Positions 37,859 to 51,099 of a DNA stretch of 64,000 nucleotides are shown in pieces (the first letter of the stretch is position 1; each line of letters opens with the position of its first letter). The stretch comes from Triglochin maritima. Lineage: Eukaryota; Streptophyta; Magnoliopsida; Alismatales; Juncaginaceae. The stretch spans positions 7,377,001 to 7,441,000 of the forward strand of contig OY821771.1 of assembly GCA_963682175.1 (NCBI GenBank), read 5' to 3'. The position numbers and the translations under genes were made by a program. The notes under the pieces are model-generated. The model was not told the DNA's origin and did no database searches. It saw only the letters and a program-made list of their open reading frames with translations.

Positions 37859-40800
37859 ATGGCCTCCACTAACCTCCTTCTCCTCTTCCTCCAGCCGTTC
37901 CGGTGGCTGTCGATGCTCTCCGAAGAGATGAACCCGAGCTTCGTGGGGGGAGTGGTGGTGGTGTACGGGCTGGGGCAGGGCTTTGCGGGGTCCCTCTTCA
38001 GGGTCGTGTCGGATTACTACTGGAAGGACGTCCAGAAGGTGCAGCCTTCGGTCGTCCAGATGTACATCGGACTCTACTACCTTCCGTGGATTATGAAGCC
38101 GGTTTGGGGCATTCTTACTGATGTCTTTCCAGTTAGAGGCTACCGGAGGAGGCCTTACTTCTTGCTCGCAGGTTCGAACTGGATTTGTGTGTTTTTGAGT
38201 TTGTTTGGATCTGAAACGGAATTTTAAGTTTGGGTCGAAAGGTTGGAACACTGTGTGTTTTGCAGGGATGGTGATGGACACCGTGGTCCGGCGACCATGG
38301 ATTTTTTATCCTTTTAGATTTTGATCCCGCAATTTCAATATTCCGCCTACAATTTGAAAGAACATGTGTGATTTGGACCCTCCTGGATTTTTGACCATTT
38401 CGAGTTTCCTACCCCCATTGTTTACTTTCAAATACCAATAATAAGATACTCGAATGAGATTTTGTACAATTAATCTAGTACAAAAGTATCATTTTACTCC
38501 TTTATTGATTAAATGCATAATTAGACTCCAGCTCAAACTAAATTACTGAATTCTCACATATTTTTTGATCATCTTTACATGACCCTTGACTTCGATTCCT
38601 GGCACCGCCCTTGGTGTTTTGGTTTAGTCAGTTTCTGGGTCGAATTCGATTTAGTTTTTTATTTTTGTCTGTGTTATTCCTATGGTTGGTAGGGATTCAC
38701 GTTAATGCACTGTATGGTGTGGATTAGGCCGAATTGTTTAAAAGTCGAACCAGAATTTCAATTTTGGGCTTAAGGATTCGAAGCTGGTTATGTTTTGGTT
38801 AAGGTTTTGGTTGAGTCTATTTCTGGATCAGACCGAACATAATTATTTTGGCTGTATTGTTTCTAATTTTTATGGTAAGTGTTAAACTATTAATGCATTG
38901 TATGGCTAGATTTAGGACAAATTTTTCGAATTCAAATTGGGATTTTGGTTGGGTGCCAAAAGATTGAAGTTGGATTTGGGGCTTATTTTTGAAACAAGCC
39001 CCAAAAATCTATTTTCTATGTAATTTGGTTGAGTCTATTTCTAGAGCGAAATGCACACAATTGTTTTATTTGTATTATTTCTATGGTATGTGTAGATTCG
39101 CATTAAAGCATTGTATGGTTTGATTAGGCCGAATCGTCCGGAATTGAACCAGAATTTCGGTTTCGTGTCGACAAAATGAAGTTAGATTTGAGCCTTGTTT
39201 TAGAAGCAAAACTCAAGATTATTTTCTCTATGTAATCTCTATGATTTGTTTCAGTTTGCATTACCAATGCTCAGGTAATGAGTATGTGACCCTTTGCGAC
39301 CAAGTGTGCTGGGGTCGCATATGCGGTCGCACAACTATAATTTTTTTTAAATTTTTAAATGAGAATATAATCAAAAAAATTTAAAAGGGAAAAATCAGGA
39401 AAAATATTAGAAACCTCAAGGAGATAAGTAACAATATATATAAAATACCTAAGGTGATTTTGACTTCAACAAAACATCTAGTTCCTCGACGTTATTGCCT
39501 CAATGAAAGTCACATCTACGCACCAAACCACTATGTATATTTTCATTGAATAACTTTCAATTAGTACAAGGAAATAAGTTAAACTTGGAATCTTACACAT
39601 AACACACCAAATAAAACACTAACAATCCAACACAAGTAGCTAAGGTATGTAGGCCATATAAATAGTAGTAGACGTCTACAGTGGAATTCTTTTATCCTTA
39701 ATCCACTGAAGTACGTCATAGTTAGGATCATCCTTTACGTCGTCAGAATATTTTGAGTCATTAAGACTCCCATGATAAGTCTTATCATATGTACTCACGA
39801 ATTCTTTATCTATGTCTGAAACTGCTGCCGAAGTGGATGCCTCATGGTGATTTCAGAAGTTGAATTCCTTCTACACAATAATTTGTAGAATCCTGGAGGT
39901 GGGTGCTGCTGCACGTCGCGATCGGTCTTGTGATGGACCAAATGTAGCCTCCTCGACGTTTGCTCATGTCAAGTCATCTCTTGCGAAGATTGGATCATCT
40001 GTTTCTACGAACTAAGGATGATCTTCCATCAAGTTATAATCTATACTGATAGGGTCGTAGTAACCTGATTTGTCTTTTCTATCTACGAACCTCTGCCTCA
40101 ACCTTTGGTTGTAGTTGACATAAACCAGATCGTTCATCTTCTTTGGATTAATACGATTGCTTCTTTTTATGTGTATTTTTAAACAAATTCCAATTTCTCT
40201 CACATCCGGATGCTAAATAAGTGAGACCCAAAACTAAGTGTCAGTTCCTTTAAAGAGTGGTTCCCCCTACTAACATCGTTGCCGTATCACAATGTCTCGA
40301 CAAAACATTCCTTTACTCTCTTATTGTATCAATTTAATTGCCTTGATATGTGATCTTGGTGTTCAGGGTTTCAAATCAACCTCTCAAGAACATCCGACCA
40401 TCCTAACAAGTGAGTGTTGATTTCCTCTGATCGATTCTCACAACCGAAAAATGTAGCAGGATTCAAGAGGAAACCGATGAAGTACAACGGACTCGACATT
40501 TGGTGCCCCCATCTTCTATCAATGACATCAATAACGAGTTGGTATAACTGAGATTTGAATTTGTAGGTGTCTTTGATCTAATACTTCGTCTTCTCCATTG
40601 CATCGTACAAGTAACCCATTGCTGACTTCTCGTCACCATCTTCTAGCATACGAACAATCACTAACGGTTGACTTGCCTTTAGAGTGTTGGTGACGTTGTT
40701 CCAAAAGGTCGTCGATATGATGACTTCGTAAATATGATTTGGTCTCACTTTTCACTTTTGCATTTTATTTTTGCTAAAATGCATCTAGATCGATGAACTC

Positions 40801-43800
40801 AGCTGACACAATGAAGGTCTTCAAAGCATGCCGTTTCACCCAAAGTCTTTGGAGGGTCAGGAATGCGGTGGCAAAACAGGTGATGGCGGGACGAATCAGA
40901 TTCCCTTGGATGTTTTTTTTAACTTATCATTAAGTTGAGTGTGGGTCTTGAAGTAGTTGACGATCTTCCAACTTGTGGTAATAGTCATGATGTACAACTT
41001 GGCGATGTCCTCCAAGATGAGATTGATGCAGTGAGTTGCACAAAGGATCCAGAATAACAACCTCCTCTTTGACATCAACACCCCCCAACGGATACATATG
41101 CATTGGCACTGTCAGTGACTACTTGCACCACATATTGCTCTCCAACTTCCCCTACAACCTTATCGATCAACGTAAACAAGTAATCTGGAGTGTGGGAGTG
41201 AGAAGACGCATCTACAAACTCTTAAAACATGGTGCTTGTGGGACAGTTAGCTAAAAAATATATTATGCTTCTATCACAAGTATCAATCCACTGGTCACTC
41301 ATAATAGTACATCCATAAATCTTCTAGTATGCCCTATATAAGTCTAGAAGGGTTCTTGATCTGCAATCTCCATTTTCAGACACCGTTCGACAACCTTTTG
41401 TGGAGTCATTGGTTTCAAACCAGGCCCAAATTTGGTAGTTTGATCAATGACAAACTTAAATTCTTTGTATGAACATGCATTGAGAGACAAACATGCTCTA
41501 TAGAAAAAATTGGCCTAAAGTTGTGTTACTTCTTTCCTCTTTTTTGAAATTGTTGTAAATGTTTGTTTGGGTGGAACCTTCTTCATTTTGGTTGACGACG
41601 ACGTCCTCGGGACGTCCACGATAAAAGCAGTTCATTGGTCCGAATTTCGATTAGTTCCTTTGGTCAACAACAACACCACCACAGGATGTAGGGCGGGAGA
41701 TGAACTGCTACCACAACCTCTACTTGAACCCAAACTGGACCCGATGCCCCAGAGCCCCTCAACATCATCTAAGTCTATAAAAGTATTTACGATAGCTCTT
41801 TCGTTGTGATAAGCTCTAGATCCGGCTCACAAATTACGTTCAAAATCTTCACGGTAATTGATTGATGCATGTGCACATGATTTTGTATTATTACTTGCGG
41901 GCTGAGCAATATGTTGTTTATATCTATTTATACCACCACTATTTATAAACCCACACAATTCACTACAAGTTTTTCTTTTTGTTGAAGTGAAACGTAATGT
42001 GCGATTTTCCAACCGGGGTTGTTCAACTTTGTGGGAGGAAAGTGGTCATACTCTTCATGATTCATGGAAAATCCATTACTTTGTGATCCACTATATACCA
42101 TTATGCCTAGTGTCTGTGACTGTGAATCAGTGAAAAGTAAAATGCAATAATACACTAAAAGAGTGTTGAAAAGAGTGCACTTGGATGGTTGAGGGAGTTT
42201 TGGAATCAAGATTGACAAAATTTGGCTTCCAAAATCCACCACACGATCACCAAATCCACCTTTTTTACCACCAAGACTTTCCAACTTTCATGCTTGAGAA
42301 CTTAGAAAGTAGGGAATGTGATAGAATGAGAGAATGAGAGGTGTGAGGAATGTGAAGAGGGGAAACTGCAAATTTCCCCCCCAAAAAAATCTGCTCCAAC
42401 GGCTATATAGTTGTCACAGAACTGTGCGGCCTGTGCGCCGCACATCCCACACTGTGTGACAGCACAGGCCTGTTGGCCCAACTAGCCATTGGACCTGTGC
42501 GGCCGCGTAAGCGGTTGTGCGACAACATAGGTTGTATAGCAGCCGCACAGGTGACACCCTTTTGGGTGGGACAATACGGGGGTCGCATATGCAACCCTTG
42601 CCGATATGCGACCCCTGCCGATTCAACAGCATAGCACATCAAAACGTTGTGCCTTAGTGCAATTTTATGATTTCCCCATGTAACAATATAAGATCACTTG
42701 AAAAGGAACAAAAGTTCACCGGTGTACTTCTTAAAAATACTAAGGTACAAATGCAGCAAAATGATCTTTTCTGAATCATTTCAAGGCATAAAATTACAAG
42801 TATATCATCAACTCATGACATAGTTTACATCGCACAATTATCGATTCACTTATTCAATTGCAGAATTCTATTATTCAATAGGATGTTTGATGTGCTTCAA
42901 CGTTCCTGATTTTTTACATTCTTGGTGTTTTCACTTTTATTTTAGAAAAAGATGACATGATACTCATAAAAAAGAATTTGTTTCTTTAGTTTCATATCCT
43001 GCTTTTGTGAAAATTAAGCCATTCACCCATCTACCTGTACAATGTGCACATCATACGGTACTATCAGGCCGCAGTTTGAGAAGGGAAGAGTAAAGAAGGA
43101 AGATGAAAATTTTGAAATCTTGATCTAAAAATTCCGAGATTCACTTGTTATAAGTACACTTGTAATCAAGCCCACACAGAGTTTGATGCCTTCCACTACA
43201 TGTGGAGTCTACTGGTTCATGGCAACCTCATAACGAGGCATAACAATGCATCGACAAAATCTCTACCTTGAGGTTGTTGTCGCAGTAGGTCCTGCCTGGT
43301 CGATCCAGAAGTGATTTTTGTTTAAGTAGTATGGAATTATAAACTGGGGTCTCACACATGTAGTCAACAGTGGTAATTTGGGTTACGATTATAAGTGTAC
43401 TTTGTCTTTTCTAACCAGTTTTCAGTTTCTAGTCATAAGCTAGCTCAGATTATCCAACCATGCTTTTACTCGACTTCTTTAGACCTTTCCATCTTGTTTC
43501 TTGTTTTTCATAAACATAAAGCATATCAACATCGATGATGTATTTCTTGTGATCATGGATGAACGTGACATTGCATGCAATAAATTAACAATTTTAGGAT
43601 TTTGTTTCCTGTTATGTCAATTGCAACCTACACCATTAGACATTGCCCGTGTTAATTTTTTTCCTCATCAAAATGTTGGATTTTAAGTTTCAAACTTGTT
43701 AAATTTAAAAACATGACAAAACTCAACATAAATTTCTATCTAGATAAGCATTTGAATTATAAAAGGTCAGTTTGAAATCTTGATTATTTGCGTTGGTAGA

Positions 43801-46800
43801 ATTATAAGTCATGCTCTTCAGGGTCTTTGATCCTAATGTCATTATTGTTTGGGTTAGATAATGAGATCCTATCTAAATCCAGCTTGAATAAGTAGCACCC
43901 GACATCATCTTTGCCCACTTGCGTTATATATGAGAGGCACCGGTAATCTATTTTTCCCAAGTACTTCAATATCAGAAAAAAAAACAATTTCACTTAAAAT
44001 CTAATGGCTCTTCCTTAAATAGGTCTTATTGGGTTGGTTGCTGCTATTGCATTGTCCACTGGTGGTAGGATTTCTGTGGCCATGGCTTTAGCCTTTATGG
44101 TTGGTTTCACAGCTTCCTTAGCCATAGCTGATGTTACAATCGACGCTTGTATTGCAAAGAATAGCATCGAGAAGCCTGCACTAGCACCAGACATGCAGAG
44201 CCTTTCTGGGTTTTCTTCGTCTGTTGGCGCTCTTCTTGGGTATTCCTCCAGCGGGTTTTTTGTTCATCATCTTGGAGCTCAGGTATATTTGTCTAGTTTT
44301 GTAGCCGTAGTCTATCCAGCTTGGTGTTGACCTGGTTGGCAGATGTTAGCAGTTTGAGTACGCTTATCTCCAGTTTATAATGGTTTGATGGATTTTATTG
44401 TGTTTTTTGTAGGGGTCCTTAGGAATATTGGCGATTCCTCCTCTGTTGTTTGTTGTTTTGGGGTTTGTGATCTACGAGCTCAGATCAAAGCAATTGGCAC
44501 ATAAGCAGGTATTTTGATGATTGAATTTCACATTTACAATAGTATGATCTCAAACTTTTTATTTCAATATTGAGGTTTTTTGCTTAAGTTCAAATCTAGT
44601 TGGCTTCATTAGAGATTTCTATATTGCAAACTCAATGTGTTAATTTGAAACTGCTGCTAGTATCCTACCACAACGAGAAAGGGATTTGGAAGAGTTATGC
44701 CTATGACAGATCAAAACCTAGATTTTTATGAAAAACAAGAACAAAACTTTTAATCCCAAACTAGTTGGGGTAGACTATAAATGAACTCAAAAGAGTCACG
44801 GTTCAGACATGTGAATGACCTCCTTCCACACACTCCTATCCAATGCCAACTCTCGGGACATGTTTCAATCTTTTAGGTCTCTTTTGATTGCTTCTTCCCT
44901 AGTCAGTCTTGATCTGCCTCTCCCTCTTTTTATGTTTTCATTCCGGCTCAACACTTCTCTTCTTACCGGTGCCTCCTGTTGAAGAAGAAATTATAATCGG
45001 GAATTCTATTATTGCTTAGATACGTCCTCTATATATAAAGGTTACAAGATAAAATAAGAAAATAACAATTAGAAAACATTAATTAGGAAACATTAAATAA
45101 GGAAAGTTCTATCAATTAGAATATCTAAATTTAATTATTTCCTAATGTGTAATATTCTAACACTCCCCCTCAAACTGGAGTATATTTATCATTATACCTA
45201 GCATGTTACAAAGAATTGATATTAGGAAATATTGCAAACTAGAAGTTGATGGAGTTGTCTTAATAGCAGTAGCAGAAGTAGGGCTGAGCATGGACCGGTC
45301 CGGTTTTTTATTTTTTTAAATTTTAAGGCAAAAATCCCGTCCTGGACCGGACCAAATCCAACCGGTCTGGTCTCCAGTCCGAACTAGTTCGGTCCGGTCC
45401 AGTCTTCAGTCCGGACCCCAGAAAAAAATCCGGTCCGGTCCAGACCGGATGCACAACCCTAAGCAGAAGCATCATCTTGAGTAGTTGAAGCACTAGTAGG
45501 CATGAGCAGGAGTAGTAGCAGCAACAATAGACACCAGCTGGAAGCACTAGTAGGCATGTGCAGGAGTAGTAGCAGCAGCAATAGACACCAGCTGGAAGAA
45601 GCACTAGAAGGCATGAGCAGGAGCAGTAGCAGTAGCAGCAACAATAGACACCTGCTGGAAGAAGCACTAGTAGGCATGAGCAGTAGTAGCAGCAGCAATA
45701 GAATGAAGTAGATGGGAAATGATTTGTTTCTGCAATATGCAGCAACAACGGGAAAAATATAGAGAGGGTTGCCCCTCAATCACACCCCAAGGATGATGCC
45801 AACTTGGAAGAGGAGAAGCCTTGACAGAACAAGACCAAAAGAACCTCGACGGAACGAGGACAACCATGTGTAGGATCAACCTACAGCTCAGAAGAAGCCA
45901 TGATAACGACACCAGAATCTATTTAGAAGATGAAGATCCCACACAACGACTTGGCTGGAATAGTTGTTGGAGGGAAGTTTGCAGAAGAGGGAGTTGCGTA
46001 GACAAAGAACAACAAAATGAGCGGTGTTCAAAAGGTGGAGAAGAGGGGAGGTCGGAAGAAAGCCTCTAAATGATTACGACTTCTTCCGGCCCCTAACAAA
46101 TGGAAAGTAGTGGAGGCAGCAAACTAAGGTTTAGGCCAAGGATAACTTGTGCTATGGTACCACGTTGAAGAAGAAATTATAATCGAGAATTCTATTATTG
46201 CTTAGATATGTCCTGTATATATCGAGGGTACAAGAATAAAATAAGGAAACAATTAGAAAACATTAATAAGGAAACATCAAATAAGGAAAGTTCTATCAAT
46301 TAGAATATTTAAATTTAATTATTTCCTAATGTGTAATATTCTAACACCTCAATTGGTTTTCTTTGTACATGTCCAAACTATCTCAACCTATGTTGTATAA
46401 ACTTCTCCTCTACTGGGGCAACTCCCATTCTTTCACGAATGCTACTGGTGCCTCCATTTGTCTTCTTTGTACATGTCCAAATCATCTCAACCTAAGTTGT
46501 ATAAGTTTCTCCTCTACTAGGGCAACTCTCATTCTCTCACGAATGTCTTCATTTCTAATCCGATCAATCCGTATGTCCACACATTCATATTTCAGTCACG
46601 TTCATATTTTGCACATGTTATATTTTTGTGGCCCAACTTTCCGCATCATGCAATATAGCATGTTATCTAAAATTTTCCTTTTAACTTAAGTAAGATCCTT
46701 TTGTCACATAAGACAACTGAAGCTTGTTGCCATTAGATTTTTATGAAAAACAGTTTCCATATTATTATTATTTTTTAGAAAATTATATGAAACTCATAGA

Positions 46801-49119
46801 CAATAAGTGTTATTCCTTCATTCCTTCATGTAACTGCACATGCTGCATATTCTACGTGAGACTTCTTTATCTTTTCTTAGGACAACCTCCATCTTAAAGC
46901 TAAAATAATCCACGCGTAGTAAGTCCCCAATCAAACTTAAGAACTTGAGAGAACTCCGAAATCTTACAAAACGAAAATGTGTCCATTCCTTGCCAAGAAT
47001 TTGTGCTTGTGGACCCCACTAAAGCAGCAAGGCTGAAATGGTGCTTAGTTTAGCTATCCAAGCAACTTCATTGGAAGAAAGTGTAATAGCTCATTGGTGG
47101 GATCCATTGCAGCTCTCAGGTGATTCACTGAAGCAACGAGACCATTGATAGCTGCTTTTTCGGCATGTCAACGTTCTGTCAATCAGGGAAGGCTTTTGGT
47201 GACAAGGCCTGAAGATCAGTGTGAATGCTGATGACACATCTGAGGGGAGCTCGGTAACTGTAATGAATGTGGAGTGTGCATTTTGTTTGTTACTGACCCA
47301 ATGTTCAGATGGACAAATGCTGCTGGGAGAGTGCATCTGAAGTTCTCATCAATCAAATCAATTTACAAACCAATACAAGAGGAATCAGTCTTCATTAGAT
47401 ACATAATGATTTGAATTAAATGTGATAAACTCCATAATTAATTACTTTCAGATTTCCAGCAACAATTATGGTTTTACTGTTGTTGTGGATATTTATGGTT
47501 GCTTCTGTAAAGGAGTTTAGCTATATACCAATATTGAACTATGTGGTTGCACACAAAATGCTCTAGGATACATTTCGAAGTACATTAGACAAGGTATTCT
47601 ATTAGTAGTTTGGTTTACACTCCACCTTAACTTTCTAGTATAGATATACAAATAACACACTTTCTCTTGAAAAAATGATTGGAAATGTTTGCAATGTCAT
47701 ATTGACATGGACACAAACAAATAACATGTTAACTTTTCATTACAGACGTGGGAGAAGGTTAGTGCTGCCGTAGGAGGGATGGGGAAGACCATCAAGTGTG
47801 CTAAGGTGTGGAAACCTACGTTGTACATGTACTTGTCTTTGGCCCTGAGCATTAGCACTCATGAAGGCCAGTTCTATTGGTATACTGATCCTAAAGCTGG
47901 ACCCGCATTTTCTCAGGTATTCCCCCACTTTTCTCCAAAGTCAACTCCATTTGAGCTATAACGAACAAATACATTCTCAAGTTAAACCGTGTCCGTTTCA
48001 ATAAGAGTAATGAAATATTCAACACAGACATGATAATCATTAACCAATCCAGTAAAAAGTCATTGTTGCCGCGGCATCATTGGTGTTTGGTGATGCTATT
48101 CTACCAAGGAGCGGTTATGCTATAGTTTTGAGCAAATTTGTTGTATTTTGCATTTCCATCGATGTTATCAAGGGAATTGTCAACATTCGAGTTTTGTATT
48201 AACTGATGTACCAATAAATTTAAATGTTACTTTTAGATCTACGAGTTTCATGATATTATCATGTTTGGAGAATAGTGGCATGATGTCTATGCAAATGAGA
48301 TTATATCATCAATTCATTCTAGAACCCAGCTAATTGTTTCCTGTGTCATCAGAGTAAACCACTGGTATATGTCAGCTTTCTAGATAACCTAATGTATTAT
48401 GGAACCATAATATATTTTGAAATAAACCTGAAAGCTATTGTTACCTAGTCATAAATGCAAAATATTTATCAATGCAGGAGTTTGTGGGGATGATATATGC
48501 AGTAGGAGCCTTGGCTTCTATGGTTGGAGTCCTAATCTACCACAAGCTACTCAAAGACCATCCTTTCCGGAGTCTACTCTTCTTTGCCCAACTACTTTAC
48601 GCCCTCTCAGGCATGTTGGACTTAATATTCGTTCTTCGTTGGAACCTCAAGCTTGGAGTCCCTGACTCTTTCTTTGTGATGTTCGAGGAAAGTGTGTCAC
48701 GAATCATAAGCCGGCTCAGATGGATGCCCATGATTGTGCTTAGTACAAAATTGTGCCCTCTTGGAATTGAGGGGACTTTTTTCGCGCTCCTTATGTGTAT
48801 TGATAGCCTCGGCTCATTGACCTCGAAGTCTGTGGGAGGTGTGGTTCTTCACCTATTTCATGTCACGAGAAGCGACTTTAGAAACTTGTGGTTGGTTGTG
48901 CTTATAAGGAACTTGCTTAGATTAGGAACGTTGGGGTTGATTCTCCTTGTGCCGAAGGTGGATCAGTCCGGTGTTCTGCTTCCGAACGAATTGCTGAAAT
49001 TATCAGAGAATGACATGGAGGAGAGCTTGCAACTAGCGAGTTGTGGTAAAATGATTGATGTTAGCAAGGAGGTGGAAGTACAATCGGAGGAAGCACCGTT
49101 GCTAGATGATGGTAGATAG
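37859..49119 (+). CDS. Folate-biopterin transporter family protein (BT1/FBT, major facilitator superfamily)
   Basis: Membrane transporter of the plant FBT/BT1 family, related to protozoan folate and biopterin carriers. Substrate and membrane are unproven for most members. Five exons with GT-AG introns fit: 37859-38171, 44023-44282, 44413-44508, 47746-47916 and 48478-49119. They give 493 residues in one frame. Family hallmarks include QPFRWLSMLSEEM, VQKVQPS, WIMKPVWGILTDVFP and RRRPYFLLAG in exon 1. Exon 2 has IADVTIDACIAKNS and APDMQSLSGFSSSVGALLG; exon 4 has WKPTLYMYLSLALS and EGQFYWYTD; exon 5 has KDHPFRSLLFFAQLLY and LCPLGIEGTFFALLM. About 11-12 membrane segments are expected. The acidic C-terminal tail is typical. 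Intron 1 (5.85 kb) carries a hAT element and intron 3 (3.2 kb) a nest of three elements, yet all exons are intact. The N-terminus is shorter than in many relatives. Confidence 0.93.
38620..39240. repeat. Imperfect ~200-bp tandem repeats in FBT intron 1
   Basis: Three diverged units share GAGTCTATTTCTGG/AG, GCATTGTATGG, GATTAGGCCGAAT and AACCAGAATTTC-type segments at spacings of about 190-220 bp (for example GCACTGTATGG at 38707, GCATTGTATGG at 38903 and 39109). Confidence 0.6.
39290..42625 (-). mobile_element. hAT element copy 2 in FBT intron 1 (decayed transposase)
   Basis: Inverted end sequences GGGGTCGCATATGCGG (about 39312) and GCCGATATGCGACCCC (about 42600) bracket minus-strand transposase fragments. 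From N to C these are: a BED-like finger region near 42050-41880 (WKIAHYVS, GGINRYKQHIAQ); a DUF659-like part at 41081-40896 (FWILCATHCINLILEDI); and a C-terminal part at 40203-40012 (KRSNRINPKKMNDLVYVNYN). Frameshifts and stops separate them. GC-rich GTGCGG-type subterminal repeats lie at 42415-42600. The exact ends and an 8-bp duplication were not resolved. Confidence 0.65.
42630..44022 (+). other. Remainder of FBT intron 1
   Basis: AT-rich intronic sequence with no recognised element. It ends in the acceptor TTCCTTAAATAG. Confidence 0.5.
45279..45461. mobile_element. GGACCG-rich hAT-type MITE, copy 4
   Basis: Ends TAGGGCTGAGCATGG and GATGCACAACCCTA with a perfect 8-bp duplication AGCAGAAG (45271-45278 and 45462-45469). 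Nested inside the TRIM. Confidence 0.88.
45490..45711. repeat. 54-63 bp minisatellite inside the TRIM
   Basis: About four units starting GCACTAGTAGGCATG at 45490, 45544, 45601 and 45664. Unit lengths 54, 57 and 63 differ by multiples of three because a GTAGCAGCA-type inner stretch expands. Both strands stay open through it. Confidence 0.8.
46691..47745 (+). other. Remainder of FBT intron 3
   Basis: No element or exon recognised. It ends in the acceptor TTTTCATTACAG. Confidence 0.5.
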
Positions 49120-49795
49120 CGATACTTAGACATGTCGTTATGAAAGTTGGTCGAAGTCTTGAACTTTTATTTCCAAAGCCTTCACCAAAAGAAATTTGTT
49201 AGCAAGTAGAAACAGAATAACTCAGAAGCAACACCAGTTGATGGTAGATAGTTGTACTTGTAAGTTTGACGTATTTTCTGTCTAAAGCTACGATGAGGAT
49301 CAATGAGAAAGTAGAAGTGCTTATTTCATGTAACTTTGGTACAAATAAAAAACAGATAGGATTTCTAATCCCATTAGTTTCTAGTATTTGTGTTAAAAGA
49401 GACTTCGAACTCGAAGCAGGATGGAAGAGGAACCATGGACACTCGCGTTGTTTTGTGGTGGTTGATATACATCAATATCAGGTTGCGCTTGCATGTGAAT
49501 TTCGGGAGCTGGTAACAGTTTGAAATATCAAGATATTAGTGATTATTATTTTCAGAAACTTATAGGTAGCTAAACGTATTACCAAGAAATCATTTGGTTG
49601 TGAAGAACGAGGAGTTAGTTGGATAAAAAGCCATTGAGTCATATTGCTTACTTTGATGTTGTAAGATTTATTTTACATATCAATGAATAAATTGGAACTT
49701 CTCTATGTTAAATTCAAGTGCAAGAGCTACTAGTTTCAACTGGTTTTCGAGTGGCAACTGTCTGTAGTTTGACAATGGATCTGAATCGTTTTATG
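49120..49795 (+). other. FBT 3' untranslated region and flank
   Basis: Downstream of the stop at 49117-49119. A short internal duplication (GATGGTAGATAG at 49108 and 49241) repeats the end of the coding region. No further gene seen. Confidence 0.45.
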
Positions 49796-50035
49796 TAGGC
49801 GTGAGCATCTGGTCCAAACCAGACTGGAATTTTTTCCGGGGTTCGGACCGAAGATTGGACCAGAATTTTTTCCAAGGTCCGGACCGGATGACTTTGGACC
49901 AATGACCGGACCGATCCGGTTTGGTCTAAAATCGTATTTTTTAAAATAAAAAACAAAAATCAGATCGGACCGGACCGGAACCGAAATTTCAAAAAGTTCC
50001 GGACCGGAACCCGAACCGGATTATGCTCACCCCTA
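49796..50035. mobile_element. GGACCG-rich hAT-type MITE, copy 5
   Basis: Ends TAGGCGTGAGCATC and GGATTATGCTCACCCCTA. The flanks GTTTTATG (49788-49795) and ATTTTATG (50036-50043) agree at seven of eight bases. Confidence 0.78.
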
Positions 50036-50043
50036 ATTTTATG

Positions 50044-51095
50044 AACGGTAAACTTGTTCATTAACTGTAGCCTTTTGAAGGGAAAGACTGTTGTCGAGCT
50101 AATGCTACGTGTCGTAATAAACCTTACCCTGGGCCTGGGCTCTGTCGCCAGTCGCCTTGTTAAAGTGTTTTTTTACATGAAGGTGTGTGATTCAGCAGTA
50201 AATTCAGTAATATTGATGCCTTGATGGTGGGCGAGGTTGGTCTTCCAAGAAAGGAACACAAGATTAACACCAGATAAGTAGTAGCAATTGATTCAAAGGA
50301 ATCGATCCTACTCTTGAGCTTGCTAATCCTTCGCTATGTCTTCGTCTTGAAATTGAAAGTTGGCATGTTTGAAACATGCAGAAAACAAATCGTACGTTAA
50401 AACAGTCGATCCATCGAGAAAACTACCACGTGCAACTAACAACATGCATTTGTGCCACGTGGAATGGAACGAACTCCCCACATGACAACGAATAATCATA
50501 ACATGCACAAAAACAACTCAGACAACAACAACCTATATACCGCACATACCAGTCTTGACTCTTGCATATTCGATCTGGATCGTTTTATTCGTCTACGAGC
50601 TTTACCCTAAGATTACGTCTGACTTTATGGGTAGGAGTCAAGTGCTGCTTGCTAGAAATTATTTATTCTGAAAACAATAATAAGAAGTAGCACTGAAAAG
50701 AAGACTAAGGTTGCTATTAGATCGTGGAACTTAACTTGGGATTTCACTTTTATTTGTAAATTGTAATATATTTAATTTGAGATACGTGAGATTCTCACTT
50801 TCTTTTAGTCACATGTAGAAGAACATGGGAGGTTGGAAACTATTCATAAACTTTTCCCTCCCATATATAACTCTTTGATGGTAGAAAGAGAAGACGAGAG
50901 AATACTTCACACTCGCGTGCGTACCGTCCAGTCCAGGGCGATGCGAGACGGTTTGGGATTTGGGGTAAATTAGAGGCATCTAGGTGATAGAAATATCTTT
51001 TTGGTTATCAATTTAAATGCATATTGCATTTAAGTCCCTGACGGTTACAAATTTGGTTTTAAATCAAGTTCGGTTTCCACCCATGATACACATGT
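50044..51095. other. Intergenic, no gene seen
   Basis: No coding frame, RNA gene or repeat could be assigned. Confidence 0.4.
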
Positions 51096-51099
51096 TTTT

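Larger units (their letters stand above)
44977..46346 (-). mobile_element. TRIM/LARD-type Copia-like mini-retrotransposon
   Basis: Two direct repeats of about 185 bp, 44977-45162 and 46163-46346, both containing GAAGAAATTATAATCG and ending ATATTCTAACA. On the minus strand a primer-site-like TGGTACCATAGCAC follows the 5' LTR (46148-46163 region) and a purine tract (AGTTTGAGGGGGAGTG) precedes the 3' LTR at 45163-45178. Flanks CCTCC and CCTCA agree at four of five bases. The 1-kb interior lacks gag and pol, so the element depends on a partner. Confidence 0.8.
44733..46690 (-). mobile_element. 3' fragment of an RTE-type LINE in FBT intron 3, split by a TRIM
   Basis: On the minus strand 46347-46690 encodes a broken trace of the reverse-transcriptase C-terminus, ending in a FGHVQR-like motif typical of plant RTE LINEs. 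44733-44976 carries the matching 3' end (CCCAACTAGTTTGGG, read on -). A TRIM at 44977-46346 separates the two. About 100 bp (46347-46446) are tandemly duplicated at 46447-46560. Confidence 0.6.

Noticed and set aside
37706..38281. Minus-strand frame of 191 codons opposite exon 1 of the transporter
   Set aside because: Antisense shadow of a well-supported exon, with no recognisable domains.
45323..45779. Minus-strand frames rich in Cys, Tyr and Leu
   Set aside because: Antisense reading of the triplet-based minisatellite in the TRIM; composition is explained by the repeat.
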